A stretch of 64,000 bases of DNA. Source: Megalobrama amblycephala. Taxonomy: Eukaryota; Chordata; Actinopteri; Cypriniformes; Xenocyprididae. The notes below the pieces were generated by a model. It was not told the DNA's origin. It saw only the letters and a list, made by a program, of their open reading frames with translations, and made no database searches. The position numbers were made by a program, and so were the translations under genes. Numbering within the stretch: position 1 is the first letter of the stretch; every line of letters starts with the position of its first letter. Positions 24,300-36,512 of this stretch are shown piece by piece. The stretch lies in NCBI RefSeq assembly GCF_018812025.1, contig NC_063061.1, positions 32,614,166-32,678,165 of the forward strand. The letters run 5' to 3'.

Positions 24300-24870
24300 C
24301 ATCCATAGAAGAACATTGTAACCAAAGCTACTTCTCTCTATGTCTACGTTTACAAATACTCGGTTACTCTGCGGCGGTTGGCGTCCCACTCTGTCTAAAA
24401 TAGTCTGAATATTTTAACCAAACAGTGTGTCAAATTACAAGGTAAAACCACAGTGTAAGAACTTAAACCTTATTTCATAACTACTAGATAGCAGCTATAA
24501 AGACAGCTGTAGAGACACACCAAATCTCATTGCAACGGCACGTATGGATGTGCCATCCTGGAGGAGATGGACTGTCTGTGCAACCTAATTGGGTTGCAGG
24601 TACTGCCTCATGCTACAGGCAGTGACAAGAACCCTAACAAAACCCAAAACTAAAGACAAATCAGTCAGGAAGAATAAAGAGAGAACAAGGGTCTATGGCC
24701 ACCACCTGCAAAATCATTCACTTTTTGGGGGTTGTCTTGCTGTTGCCTCTACAGTGCACCTGTTGTAACTTTAATTTGCACCAAAGAGGTTGAAACTGAT
24801 TCACAAACACTTAATTGGACAGATTGATATCCCTGAAGTGTAATTGACTTGTTATACTGTGATGACAGAT
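24300..24870. mobile_element. Tc1-like relic, uninterrupted version of the 14.6-19.2 kb locus
   Basis: This matches 14475-14682 plus 18857-19130. It has no MITE or LINE between CTGTGCAACCT and AATTGGGTTGC, so it serves as the empty site. It is probably non-coding. Confidence 0.5.
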
Positions 24871-25174
24871 TTCAATGCAGAAAAGTCTTCAATATCTTAA
24901 AGCATCACATCTAAACAGCTCTACGAAAGACTAGTAGTTTTTGTGATATGGATAATGATTTAATAGACCATCTTGTATGACAAATTTACTTTTCAAATTT
25001 TTCAATTTCATGTTTTAGAAAACAGAATGGGGCAACAGTGTAGAAAAACAAATATTTTTCCATACGTATCCACAGGCACTACAATCAATTTCCACACTTG
25101 TCTATATACAGCGCAGTAATGTAGAATATCAAACTATTTTCATGTAAGTGATGGATCTGATCATGAAAGTTTGC

Positions 25175-26449
25175 TCAATTAGACACCTTCGGGCAATTCT
25201 TTTTCTTATGAGTCCGTAAATGAGATATTTGGATGAAACTCTTCCCACACGAAGAGCACTGGTACGGCTTCTCTCCAGTATGAATTCTCTCATGAGCTTT
25301 CATTTTTTCTGACCGAGAGAAACTCCTTCCACAGTGTGAGCACTTGTACGGTTTCTCTCCAGTATGACTTCTCTGGTGATATTTCAGGGTAGCTAAATGA
25401 GCGAAAACCTTTCCACAGTTTGAGCACTTGTACGGTTTCTCTCCAGTATGAACTCTCTTATGATCTTTCAAGGATGATGAATGAGTGAAACTCTTTTCAC
25501 AGTGTGAGCACTTGTGTGGTTTCTCTCCAGTATGACTTCTCTGGTGATGTTTCAGGGTAGCTAAATGAGCGAAAACCTTTCCACAGTGTGAGCACTTGTA
25601 CGGTTTCTCTCCAGTATGAATTCTCTGGTGTATTTTTAATTTGTCTAATGTAGTGAAGCTCTTCCCACAGTCGAAGCACACATAAGGTCTCACACCAGTA
25701 TGAATAGTTTGGTGAACTTGTAAATGTTGCGGTTGTGAAAACCTCTTTTCACAAATAGAACAAAAGTGAGGCTTCACACCAGCATGAACTTTAAGGTGTC
25801 TTCTTAAGTCTTGTTTAAAAACAAATGTTTTATCACACTGATCACAGCTGAACGATCTCACTCCAGAGTGACAGCGCAGATGATTATTGAGAGAGGTTTT
25901 GCGACTGAAACTCTTTCCACACTGAGTGCATGTGAACGGTTTTTCTCCAGTGTGAATTCTCATGTGCACATTTAAGTGTCCTTTTTGAATGAAACTATTT
26001 CCACACTCAGAGCAGGTGAAAGATCCTTTGACTCCAGATTTTTCAGCTTGTTTTTGCATGAAATTCTCTTCAGTCTTTGAAACAACTGCATTTCCATCTT
26101 CATTTTTTAAATGAGGTTTTTGAAACAGATGTTGTTTGCCAATTTTATATGTCAGTTTCCCATCTTCATTTGTGAAATGATGAGGTTTATCTTCATTCAC
26201 TTCCAACGGGTCTAAAATCAACGTCGATAAATCAGCAACAAAGAAACAAAAGTTTATTTTTAATTTTGCACAAATCTAGTTTACTGCTGTGCTGAGTCTA
26301 CTAGTATCTAGTTTTAGATGTATTGTTGTTTATCAGTTTTCATCTTAATGTTCCTCATCAGTCATTAAAGAGAATAAAGGAAAACACCAACCTATTTGTT
26401 CCTCTGTATCTTCATCTTTTATTCTGCAGGGTTCTTCCTCAAACTCCAT
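25175..26449 (-). CDS. FiNZ-type C2H2 zinc-finger gene E
   Basis: Coding exons are 26392-26449 (exon 2, 26392-26511) and 25175-26211; 1095 nt, 364 residues. It starts MEFEEEPCRIKDEDTEEQI; the first PsiKxE Lys is lost, as in gene B. The ten fingers have contacts QGHV, RTSN, FQDR, QQHV, TDKI, HATH, HSSD, HATY, REKA, QSHT. Fingers 6 and 8 are near-duplicates (VFAHLATLK). The reading frame is intact, but the exon-1 donor has lost its GT (see the promoter entry), so expression from the usual promoter is doubtful unless another donor is used. Confidence 0.86.
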
Positions 26450-26861
26450 ATTTACAATAGTATGTCAGGAGTTTCTCCTGGAGTAATTCCTCCTGCTTGT
26501 TTTCTCTTCTCCTGTGGGAAAATGGGAATATCCCCCAGCATTTAATCTCTCACGACGAACTCTCTTTGCTAAGAATCAATTTAACTCCTCTAACTGAATT
26601 TTATGTTGGTCTTACTTTAAATATGATTTACATGCATTAAAAACTCTGTTTACCACGTTTCATTACATAAAATGAAAACACAACTCATAATCTTTAAAAA
26701 CTGTAATGTGAAAAACTAGTCAAAAACGAGTTTATGTTTCACGAACGTAATGTACAATATCAGTCGATTAATTTCTGAGCGATTCACTAAATAAACTGAC
26801 TCGTTTAATCGTTTGGATTTAGATTTCTCCTAATAAATTATAAAAAAAAATAATCTACTTA

Positions 26862-27005
26862 GTCTGAAAAACATCAGATTCAGCGCAGATTGAACGGCTG
26901 TGTTCCACTTCACATGTTTATGTTCCCTTCCCTCGCTCACTTCTCTTCTTCTCCTAGACTCGGATGTGTGTCATTGCTTCAGTTGCACGAGCGCCCTCTA
27001 CTGGC
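26862..27005 (-). promoter_or_regulatory. Gene E promoter / exon 1 with broken donor; CTCF-core match
   Basis: The minus strand reads CAGACTAAGTAGATT where sister genes read CAGACTGTAAGTAGATT. Two bases that include the donor GT are missing. The exact CTCF core is kept at 26991-27005. Confidence 0.6.
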
Positions 27006-27979
27006 AGAACCCAATCTTCGTTAAACTAACCTTCATAGAGTAGATACAAGACAACCAAGATCTGTTATCTACGCTAAGATTGTACAAACACTATTTATCT
27101 GACCAAGTAGGTTTGATTTGGGATAAAGATCCAAACTTCAAATAAGGAGTTTGCATTTGTAAACCATCTGGATTCCTGCAACTGTGTGTTACTGATGCTG
27201 TTGATTTTTATATAAATCTTTACTTTATTTTTAATTTAGAGTGTACAAGTATTATAAAAAAAATGTGAGAGTTATTAATGACCCCCTGTGGTGAAAATCA
27301 AGTCTTTAATGTTGTTTATATGTCTATGTGGTGTTTTAATATGCTTTCAGACAAATTCACCAGTCAACACCATTGCTGAGTATTTTCTCCTTAAAAGTTC
27401 AGTGAACCAAAGACAGTCTCGGAGGTTTGAAATCGCTGGTGTTTCTGACATCACAAATTACCTTGTAACCAATCACGTCAAAGTGGGCTTAGCAGGGCGT
27501 CTCAAGAGAAGCCATACTGGTACATTTTTCAGTTGATATGAAAAAGGCTAATCATATTAATTACCGTTATGTATCTGATGTTGAAGAGAGCGATACCATT
27601 GTGCAGCGTTTACTATTGTAAAATTGACCCAGTGGATCTCTATATATTATTATATTATATTATTTATACTGTGATGACATAGATTTCAATGCAGAAAAGT
27701 CTTCAATATCTTAATGCATCACATCTAAACAGCTCTACGAAAAAGTAGTTTTTATGATATGGATGATTTAATAGACCATCTTGTATGACAAATTTATTTT
27801 TCAAAATTTTCAATTTCATGTTTTAGAAAACAGAATGGGGCAACAGTGTAGAAAACAAATATTTTTCCATACATATTCACAGGATACAACCAATTTCCAC
27901 ACTTGTCTATATACAGCGTAGGAATGTAGAATATCAAATTATTTTCACGTAAGTGATGGATCTGATCATGAAAGTTTGC
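27006..27979. other. Spacer between E and F
   Basis: Sequence duplicated from the D and F units. It includes a short AT-rich run (27640-27670). The 82-codon plus frame at 27288-27536 has no recognisable features and is not kept in sister copies. Confidence 0.45.
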
Positions 27980-29061
27980 TCAATTAGACACCTTCGGGCA
28001 ATTCTTTTTCTTATGAGTCCGTAAATGAGATATTTGGATGAAACTCTTCCCACACGAAGAGCACTGGTACGGCTTCTCTCCAGTATGAACTCTCTCATGA
28101 GCTTTCATTTTTTCTGACCGAGAGAAACTCCTTCCACAGTGTGAGCACTTGTACGGTTTCTCTCCAGTATGACTTCTCTGGTGATGTTTCAGGGTCCCTA
28201 AATGAGCGAAAACCTTTTTACAGTGTGAGCACTTGTACGGTTTCTCTCCAGTATGAATTCTCTGGTGTATTTTTAATGTGTCTAATGTAGTGAAGCTCTT
28301 CCCACAGTCAAAGCACACATAAGGTCTCACACCAGTATGAATAGTTTGGTGAACTTGTAAATGTTGTGGTCTTGAAAACCTCTTTCCACAATTAGAACAA
28401 AAGTGAGGCTTCACACCAGCATGAACTTTAAGGTGTCTTCTTAAATTTTGTTTAAAAACAAATGATTTAGCACAATGATCACAGCTGAATGATCTCACTC
28501 CAGAGTGAGAGCGCATATGCTCTTTGAGAACGTTTTTCTGAGTGAAACCTTTTCCACACTGAGTGCATGTGAACGGTTTTTCTCCAGTGTGAATTCTCAT
28601 GTGTCTCTTAAGGTTTGATATCTGTGTGTAACTTTTTCCACACTCAGAGCAGGTGAAAGATCTTTTGACTCTAGATTTTCCAGCTTGTTTTTGTGTGAAA
28701 TTCTCTTCAGTCTTTAAAACAACTGCATTTCCATCTTCATTTTTTAAATGAGGTTTTTGAAAAAGATGTTGTTTCCCATCTTCATTTGTGAAATGATGAG
28801 GTTTGTCTTCATTCACTTCCATCAGGTCTAAAATCAACATATTAAATTCAATTTAAAAAAAGATAAATCAGCAACAAAGAAATTAAAGTTCATTTTTAAT
28901 TTTGCAAAAATCTAGTTTACTGCTGAGTCTACTATAGTTTTAGATGTATTGTTGTATATCAGTTTTCATCAAGTCTTTAAAGAGAATGAAGGAAAACACA
29001 AACCTATTTGTTCCTCTGTATCTTCATCTTTTATTCTGCAGGGTTCTTCCTTAAACTCCAT
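27980..29061 (-). CDS. FiNZ-type C2H2 zinc-finger gene F
   Basis: Coding exons are 29004-29061 (exon 2, 29004-29120) and 27980-28827; 906 nt, 301 residues. It starts MEFKEEPCRIKDEDTEEQI. The linker is shorter than in D and E, lacking the KLTYK segment. The eight fingers have contacts QSNR, QNVE, FQNR, RQHV, TDTI, HGTH, REKA, QSHT. Fingers 3-8 track genes D and E; fingers 1 and 2 differ, so divergence is concentrated at the N-terminal end of the array. Confidence 0.88.
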
Positions 29062-29475
29062 CTTTACAATAGTATGTCAGGAGTTTCTCCTGGAGTAATT
29101 CCTCCTGTTTGTTTCTTCTCCTGTGGGAAAATGGGAATATCCCCCAGCATTTAATCTCTCATGATGAACTCTCATTATTAAGAATCAATTCAACTCCTCT
29201 AACTGATTTTTATGTTGGTCCTACTTTAGATATGATTTACATACATTAAAAACTCTGTTTACCAGGTTTCATTACATAAAAATTAAAACAACTCATAATC
29301 TTTACAAACTGTAATGTGAAAAACTAGTCAGAAACGAGTTTATATTTCACGAACGTAATGTACAATATCAGTCGATTAATTTCGAATTTCTGAGTGATTC
29401 ACTAAATAAACTGACTCGTTTAGTCGTTTGAATTTAGATTTCTCCTAATAAATGATAAAAAAATAATAATCTTAC

Positions 29476-29620
29476 AGTCTGAAAAACAGCAGATTCAGCG
29501 CAGAATGAACGGCTGTGTTCCACTTCTCATGTTTATGTTCCCTTCCCTCGCGCACTTCTCTTCTTCTCCTAGACTCGGATGTGTGTCATTGTTTCGGTTA
29601 CACGAGCGCCCTCTACTGGC
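29476..29620 (-). promoter_or_regulatory. Gene F promoter / non-coding exon 1 with CTCF-core match
   Basis: Donor T|GTAAGA puts the exon end at 29476. An exact CTCF core on the minus strand lies at 29606-29620, with CCAAT just beyond. Confidence 0.55.
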
Positions 29621-30718
29621 AGAAACCAATCTCCGTTAAACTAATCGGCATAGAGATACAAGAATGTTGTCTGTTATCTACGCTAAGATTTTACAAACAC
29701 TATTTATCTCACCAAGTAGGTTTGATTTAGGATAAAGATTAAAACTTCAAATATCTGCTAAGCAAAATATCTGTTTGCAATTGTAAACCACCCGGACCAT
29801 CAACCAACCAACCTGAAACTGTTACTGATGTTGTTGATTTTAATATAAATCTTGACTTTATTTTTTAATTTAGACTGTACAAGTATTATTTAAAAAATGT
29901 GAGTTTTTAATGACCCCCTGTAATGAAAATTAAGTTTTTAATGTTGTTTATATGTCTATGTGGTGTTTTAATATGCTTTCAGACATGAGCAAATTCACAA
30001 GACCATTGCTGAGTATTTTCTTCTTAAAAGTTCAGTGAACCAAAGACAGTCTTAAAAACATGATTTTAAATCGCTGGTGTTTCTGACATCACAAACTACC
30101 TTGTAACCAATCACGTTGAATTGTGGATGCGGCTTTAGCTTATCATTAATGCTAACAAAGCAGGAGAGTCTCAAGAGAAGCCATATTGGTACATTTTTCT
30201 GTTGATATGAAAAATCATGTACTTTTAGCAATACAGTGTAAGAAATTATATGTATGGTGTTTATTATGATGTTATGATGAATATGCCTTTCTCCACTGAG
30301 GTTCTGTGATGTTCAAAGCTTTTTTAAGGATGCTAATTTTTAGAAGGCAGATTGAGATGGCAAGTTTGTGTGAATAAAGGCAAAACGCACAAGTTATGGT
30401 ACCTTCAATGACTTTAGATGGCAATATCGCTTCTTTATAGCAGAAACAATCTGCTGCAGAAAAACTTAAGTACCATGCAAAATATAATGTGTATTTGCAT
30501 TACTCATCACAAATGTATTGGAGTAAAAAGTACATTTACTTCAAGTAGAGAGTAAAAGTTGCTACTATCTTTGATAATCGGTACAACTACAAAGTAATTA
30601 GTTACTGTACTTAAGTACAGTAACTAATTACATTTACTGAAATACTTTACATGTGTAGGAACCCTGAGAATATCAAACTATTTAAATGTAAGTGATGGAT
30701 CTGAACATGAAAGTTTGC
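29621..30718. other. Spacer between F and G
   Basis: Duplicated unit sequence up to about 30360. A compact inverted repeat follows at about 30580-30630 (AGTAATTAGTTACTGTACTT with its inverse). No gene was seen. Confidence 0.45.
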
Positions 30719-31848
30719 TCAATTAGACACATTCAGGCAATTCTTTTTCTTATGAGTCCGTAGATGAGATATTTGGATGAAACTCTTCCCACATGAAAAA
30801 CACTGATACGGCTTCTCTCCAGTATGAACTCTCTCATGAGCTTTCATGTCTTCTGACCGAGAGAAACTCCTTCCACAGTGTGAGCACTTGTACGGTTTCT
30901 CTCCAGTATGAACTCTCTGATGTCTTTTTAAGTAGCTGGATGTAATGAAGCTCTTCCCACAGTCAGAGCACAAATGAGGTCTCACACCAGTATGAATACG
31001 CTGGTGCACTTTTAAATGTTCCAGTAGTGTAAAACTCATTCCACAAAAAGAACAAATGTGAGGCTTCACACCAGAATGAATTTTAAGGTGTTTTCTTAAG
31101 CCTGATGCCAAAACAAATGTTTTATCACACTGATCACAGCTGAATGATCTCACTCCAGAGTGAGAGCGCAGGTGATCATTGAGAAAGCTTTTCTGAGTGA
31201 AACTCTTTCCACACTGAGTGCATGTGAACGGTTTTTCTCCAGTGTGAATTCTCATGTGAACAATAAGGTTTTCTTTCTGAATGAAACTCTTTCCACACTG
31301 AGTGCATGTGAACGGTTTTTCTCCAGTGTGAATTCTCATGTGCACATTTAAGTGTCCTCTACGTATGAAACTCTTCCCACACTCAGAGCAAGTGAAAGAT
31401 CTTTTGACTCCAGATTTTCCAGCTTGTTTTTGTGTGAAATTCTCTTCAGTCTTTGAAACAACTGCATTTCCATCTTCATTTTTGAAATTATGAGATTTTT
31501 GAAACAGATGTTGTTTGTCTTCATTTTTATATGTCAGTAGTTTTCGATCTTCATTCGTGAAATGATTGTGTTTGTCTTCATTCACTTCCATTGGGTCTAA
31601 AATCAACATAGTAATTTCAATTAAAAAAAGACAAATGAGCAATCAAGAAAATAAAGTTCATTCTTAATTTAGCACAAATATAGTTTACTACTGAGTCTAC
31701 TAGTGTCTAGTTTCAGATATATTGTTATATGTAATTTTACATCTTAACTTTCCTCATCAGTCATTAAAGAGAATGAAGGAAAACACCAACCTATTTGTTC
31801 CTCTGTATCTTCATCTTTTATTCTGCAGGGTTCTTCTTTAAACTCCAT
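30719..31848 (-). CDS. FiNZ-type C2H2 zinc-finger gene G
   Basis: Coding exons are 31791-31848 (exon 2, 31791-31901) and 30719-31596; 936 nt, 311 residues. It starts MEFKEEPCRIKDEDTEEQI. The eight fingers have contacts RGHV, QENV, QSFD, LSGK, LEHV, TSYR, REDA, QSHT. The last two fingers (SRSEDMKAH, IQISHLRTH) link it to D, E and F, while finger 4 (LASGL) resembles gene L, so the array looks mosaic. Intron 1 is long (31902-33522). Its promoter is of a different type from those of D, E and F. Confidence 0.88.
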
Positions 31849-31901
31849 CTTTAGAAGTAAGTAGTTTCTCCTGGAGTAATTCCTCCTGCTTGCTTCTTCT
31901 C

Positions 31902-33522
31902 CTGTGGAAAGATGGGAATATTCCCCAACATTTAAACTCTCATGAACAGCTGTGGGAGCGGCTTCACTGACTGAAAGTGTAAATTGTGGTCACTGTTGCT
32001 CATTTAGCAGATGATCATCACACTTACAATCGCTCTCAGTTATTCACAGTTTAAGATGGTAGGCAAGGATAGTTTTCAGTTTGAAATTTTCTGATGGTTC
32101 AAGTCATTAGATAAATTAGCTTGAACACTGGTCACCTAATCAGGTCACACTAGGTTCAAACAGACTGTAGTGATTCATGAAATCTTTCACAGTACAAATT
32201 TGGTCAGTTAATTCTCCACTGAGTCCTTAAAGGGATATTTCACCCAAAAATGTAAATTATCCCACATATCACAAATCACGAATAACGTGAAAATATTTAC
32301 ATATCAGTGACATCACAGAGAGGAACCATAGCCAAAAGAAATTAATTTCAAATGATTTCAGTAATCACTACACTAGATTGTTTTTTGTTCACTAGGCTAC
32401 AATAAGGCTAAAGGCACACCTTAAGAAAATTGTTGATTTTCACTACGCCCATGTTGTATGATTGCAGAAAAAAAATCTGCATTGAACATTTATAGGTCAA
32501 CAGATTTTGTGTGAAAATAAATCATAAAAGTGGTTTATTTTATTTAAAAATCTATGTATGAGGTGGATTTAGCTAAAGTTATTGTTTTTACTTCAAATGT
32601 TAGTAATGTTTTTCTTTACTTTTACTAGGTCAATACTTGTTCAAAATCACTTTAGCAAAGTTGGTAGTATTTTCTGTTTATTTTGATAAATAAAATAATT
32701 CATTTTTGCTCAATAAATACACTCTCATTAAAATAATGCTAATATGAAAATATATTTTAAAACTACAAACAAATTTTTTAAAAAGTAAATATTCTGAAAG
32801 CGCTGAAGGAGATCCCGTTATAATTTAATATAGATTTACAATAGTAACAATAAATTATGTTTTATTATACATTTTGACTAATATAATTTCTAAATATGAT
32901 AATTTGAATATAAATATGTTGATTATGTCTAAGGTGGACACCCAACTTAATATATTTACCATCTGAATCTAATCATGTCAACCAATGGGAAAGCAAGACA
33001 GCTGTTTACTATCATGTTAATGATTGTTCCTTTATTATTGTTTCCCAACAGCAGTGGCGCTTTTTACCCCAAATATATTTACATATTCTTCCTTTATTGA
33101 AAAACTGTTCATTTAAATACCTTGAACAAAAATAAAAATCGTTAAAAGACCATTGTCTAATATGTTCAATAATTTCAGCGATTCTCATTTGATACTTAAA
33201 TCTACAACATTTTAAAAAACATAAAAAATTAGCACAGAATCAACTTTGAGCTGCTGTCCGTGATCTTTTTCAAAGATCAGACAAATGTTCAAATTGCATC
33301 TTGAAAAGCAGATGTATAGAAAAGTGCTGCTCCAAGTTTTTTTTTTTTGTTTTGTTTTTTTGTGGCATCTAGTCGTTTAAAGGAAAACAAAATCAAAGGT
33401 GCCTTTAAGCCCTATTGTATGAACAGATTTAAGAGCGATTTGTTCAGGAATCAAACACTGGTCGAGCTCACTGTATAAATTGTCAGATTAAATTTCTCTT
33501 AATAACAATTAAATGCACTCAC
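31902..33522 (-). other. Intron 1 of gene G
   Basis: About 1.6 kb, AT-rich. The first 150 bases match the intron 5' of exon 2 in genes B, L, M and the dead copy (TGCTCATTTAGCAGATG). A block near 32225-32270 (GGGATATTTCACCCAAAAATG) looks like a MITE end. The rest was not recognised. Confidence 0.4.
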
Positions 33523-33600
33523 GGTCTGAAACAGCACAGTGCAGTAAGATGACTTCAACAAACGTATGTGGTTGAAATGAAAACAAATGCCGCCATCCCT
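33523..33600 (-). promoter_or_regulatory. Gene G candidate promoter / exon 1, second type
   Basis: Donor C|GTGAGT puts the exon end at 33523. The exon reads like that of gene J (GTGGTTGAAATGAAAACAAATG, here in two parts) rather than the GAACGGCTGTG type. No CTCF core match. Confidence 0.4.
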
Positions 33601-34715
33601 GCTGAAAAAAACAGCAAGCTGGTTAGGTATGTTTGAAGCATACAAGCTGGTTTGAGTTGGTTTATGCTGTTCCTTAGCTGGTCATGAGGATAAATCCGCA
33701 ATAAAACCAGTTATTTATATGTTTTGAACACTTTTATCTGATAATTCTAGCACTGCTCAAAACGTGCAATTACCCACAGCATGTCTCTTTATCTCTGCTG
33801 TGGGCGGTCCCTATTTCACACGCTAAATAACATCACGCACCAGACAGATGGCGCTGTCCCCATTTCTGCATTAATTTAACTTTTTTTTTTTTTTTTTTTT
33901 GCGCTCCATTACAATGGCATGTTCGTCGAAAACATTTAACATCCTTGAATCTGTAAAGAACCTTTAAATGCATTATTATTATTTACACTGACAAAATGTA
34001 ATACTGTATTGATTCAATTATTTTAACCTCTTGTGATGTCTGTATGCCCCTATTTTATTTTATTGTATTTTTTGTCTTCTTCACACTGTTAATATGTAAC
34101 CTTAATTTGCACACACACACAAAAAAAGGCATGTTCACAAGAACAATGTTATGGAAATTGTTACTTTTAGGTTTTCTCAATATATACAAACCCTTTGATT
34201 ATTTGACTTAAGAAAATTGGTTCATAAATAAAGTCAATAAGTAGCCTATAAGATTTTATTTTTTCTTTTTGTATTGAAAATTATATACAAGATATAAATA
34301 CAATAATATATATCAGTAATAATAATGCATCACCTCTTAACATCCAGACTAGCAAACTGAATTTGTCAGCACACAGATGGAGAAGTAATAGACTGATTGA
34401 TGTAATTCAATTAGATTTACTATATTTACTCCCAACATAAACAACCTCATTCTTAAATTTGATGGCATTTTGACCTTCCCACAATCTCCAGTTTTGAACA
34501 AACTATGGTTATGAGTGTTTAATTTCCCCATTAATGTCAAACAAAGATGGAAAAACTCTCTGTAAATAGAACAAACTTTAAAAAACCTTTGACTTTTCAG
34601 GGGACTAACATACTGAAGTCTATGCATTAATATTGCTGGTCTGCTGTTTCTTTGTTTTCTTGTGTTACATGTATGTGTATATGCCATGATGTCTTCATAA
34701 CCGGTACCCCAAGAG

Positions 34716-34906
34716 CAGGGGTGAGGAACATTGATCCTGGAGGGCCATTGTCCTGCAGAGTTTAGCTCCAACCCTGAAAAAAACACTCATCGGCCTGTAA
34801 CTTTAGTAATCGTGAACACCTTGATTAGCTTCAGGTGTGTTTAATTAGGGTTGGAGCTAAACTCTGCAGGACAATTGCCCTCCAGGATCAACGATCCCCA
34901 CCCCTG
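34716..34906. mobile_element. hAT-like MITE with 8-bp target duplication
   Basis: 191 bp running from CAGGGGTGAGGAAC to GATCCCCACCCCTG, with long inverted arms (GAGTTTAGCTCCAACCCT and its inverse). It is flanked by CCCAAGAG (34708-34715) and CCCTAGAG (34907-34914). An 8-bp duplication and CAGGGGT ends fit hAT-type transposition. A decayed relative lies at about 60402-60575. Confidence 0.8.
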
Positions 34907-35745
34907 CCCTAGAGCATCACCTCAGACATCCACAAATGAGGACAAAGAGAAATTTGAGTGACTCTATATGGGAAATGGACTCTACAGGAAAGAGACTTCA
35001 CAGCTATTCAGGCATCATAGACTTTCATGCTCAGGGGTGGATTAAGGTCTACACGCACACCCAATACAAACACTTAAGAATGACTCAAATGTTGTATCAC
35101 TAATTATCATAAATAATATGAAATAATTATCACCAATAATGGCTATTCGAGTGAGGTGATTCAATCTCTGCTGGATTTTTTTAAATGGGGGGGCAAGAAC
35201 CAGGAAGAGACCAGGAAAACAGAAATAAATACTGGCTCTATAAAAGTATTTTATGGTACTAAATATTTACCTATAAATTATGCACCCATTTCTTATCTGT
35301 AATACCATGGTGTAACCACTCGATGACTGTTTAGCCCTATATATAAATATAGAGCAAACAGAGAAACAAAACCCATAACACAGGAACAGAACATACATGC
35401 ACTTAGATCACACCTGAACAGAACATGAAACAAATCAGACTTGCTGCAATATAAACATACCTGTGTATTCCCTAGTTGCTTGGATTCAGACACAATTAGT
35501 CTAGGTTCTTGCATTTGGATATGTATATTTAGACATTTTTAAACTGTACTTTTTTCTCAGATCACAATCACTGCATTATTTAAAGAAAAAATAATAGAAA
35601 TGCTCAGAAATGTGACATTAACATATATTTTTTATCAATATTTTTCTAAATGTGTAAGCCTTTGGACTTAAAAGTCTTAATGGACTTGTTTTGTGTAACA
35701 TTTTTTATTGTAAAACATTGGTTAAATATAGATGCTGGAATCTTA

Positions 35746-35943
<198 letters not shown>

Positions 35944-36512
35944 CTAATGTTATTGGTAGACTGCACATCTGGCCATATCTTTAGGAAATGCAATCACAAG
36001 TGATCTATAAAACTAAGATATCATTCTAATTTGACCAGAAATTAGACTTAAAAGAATTAAAAGTAGTGTTGTTGGAGAGTGTTGTGATAAACTACAGCAG
36101 TGCTCGCTGCATTAAATCATGAACCAGAATAACGATTGATCAATCAACGAATTAAACTCACTCATCCTGTTCAAAATTACTAAAACCTCATTTGAAGTTG
36201 ACAAATAATCAATTTTCATCTCTAATAATCAAAATAATGCAGGGGAAACTGTAAAATGAACAGTGCTAAACTGTTCACTCCATCATGTAATTAACAACAC
36301 AAACTATCAATGTCTGAATCAAACTTACTAAGACTGCTTAAAGACTTTTATTACATCCATAAGTGGTTTTAGTCATTTACATTTCAAACGTTTACCATTT
36401 TCAAACAATCAAACTTTACTACTAATTTTTAGCAAATTATCCAGCTTTTGCTAATATGAAGGTCAAATGTTTTACTTGTAAGTGAATTATTTGCAACTGA
36501 TGGATCTGAACA

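Noticed and set aside
34349..34786. 145-codon minus frame
   Set aside because: It runs through part of a hAT-like MITE and shows no known domain or conservation.
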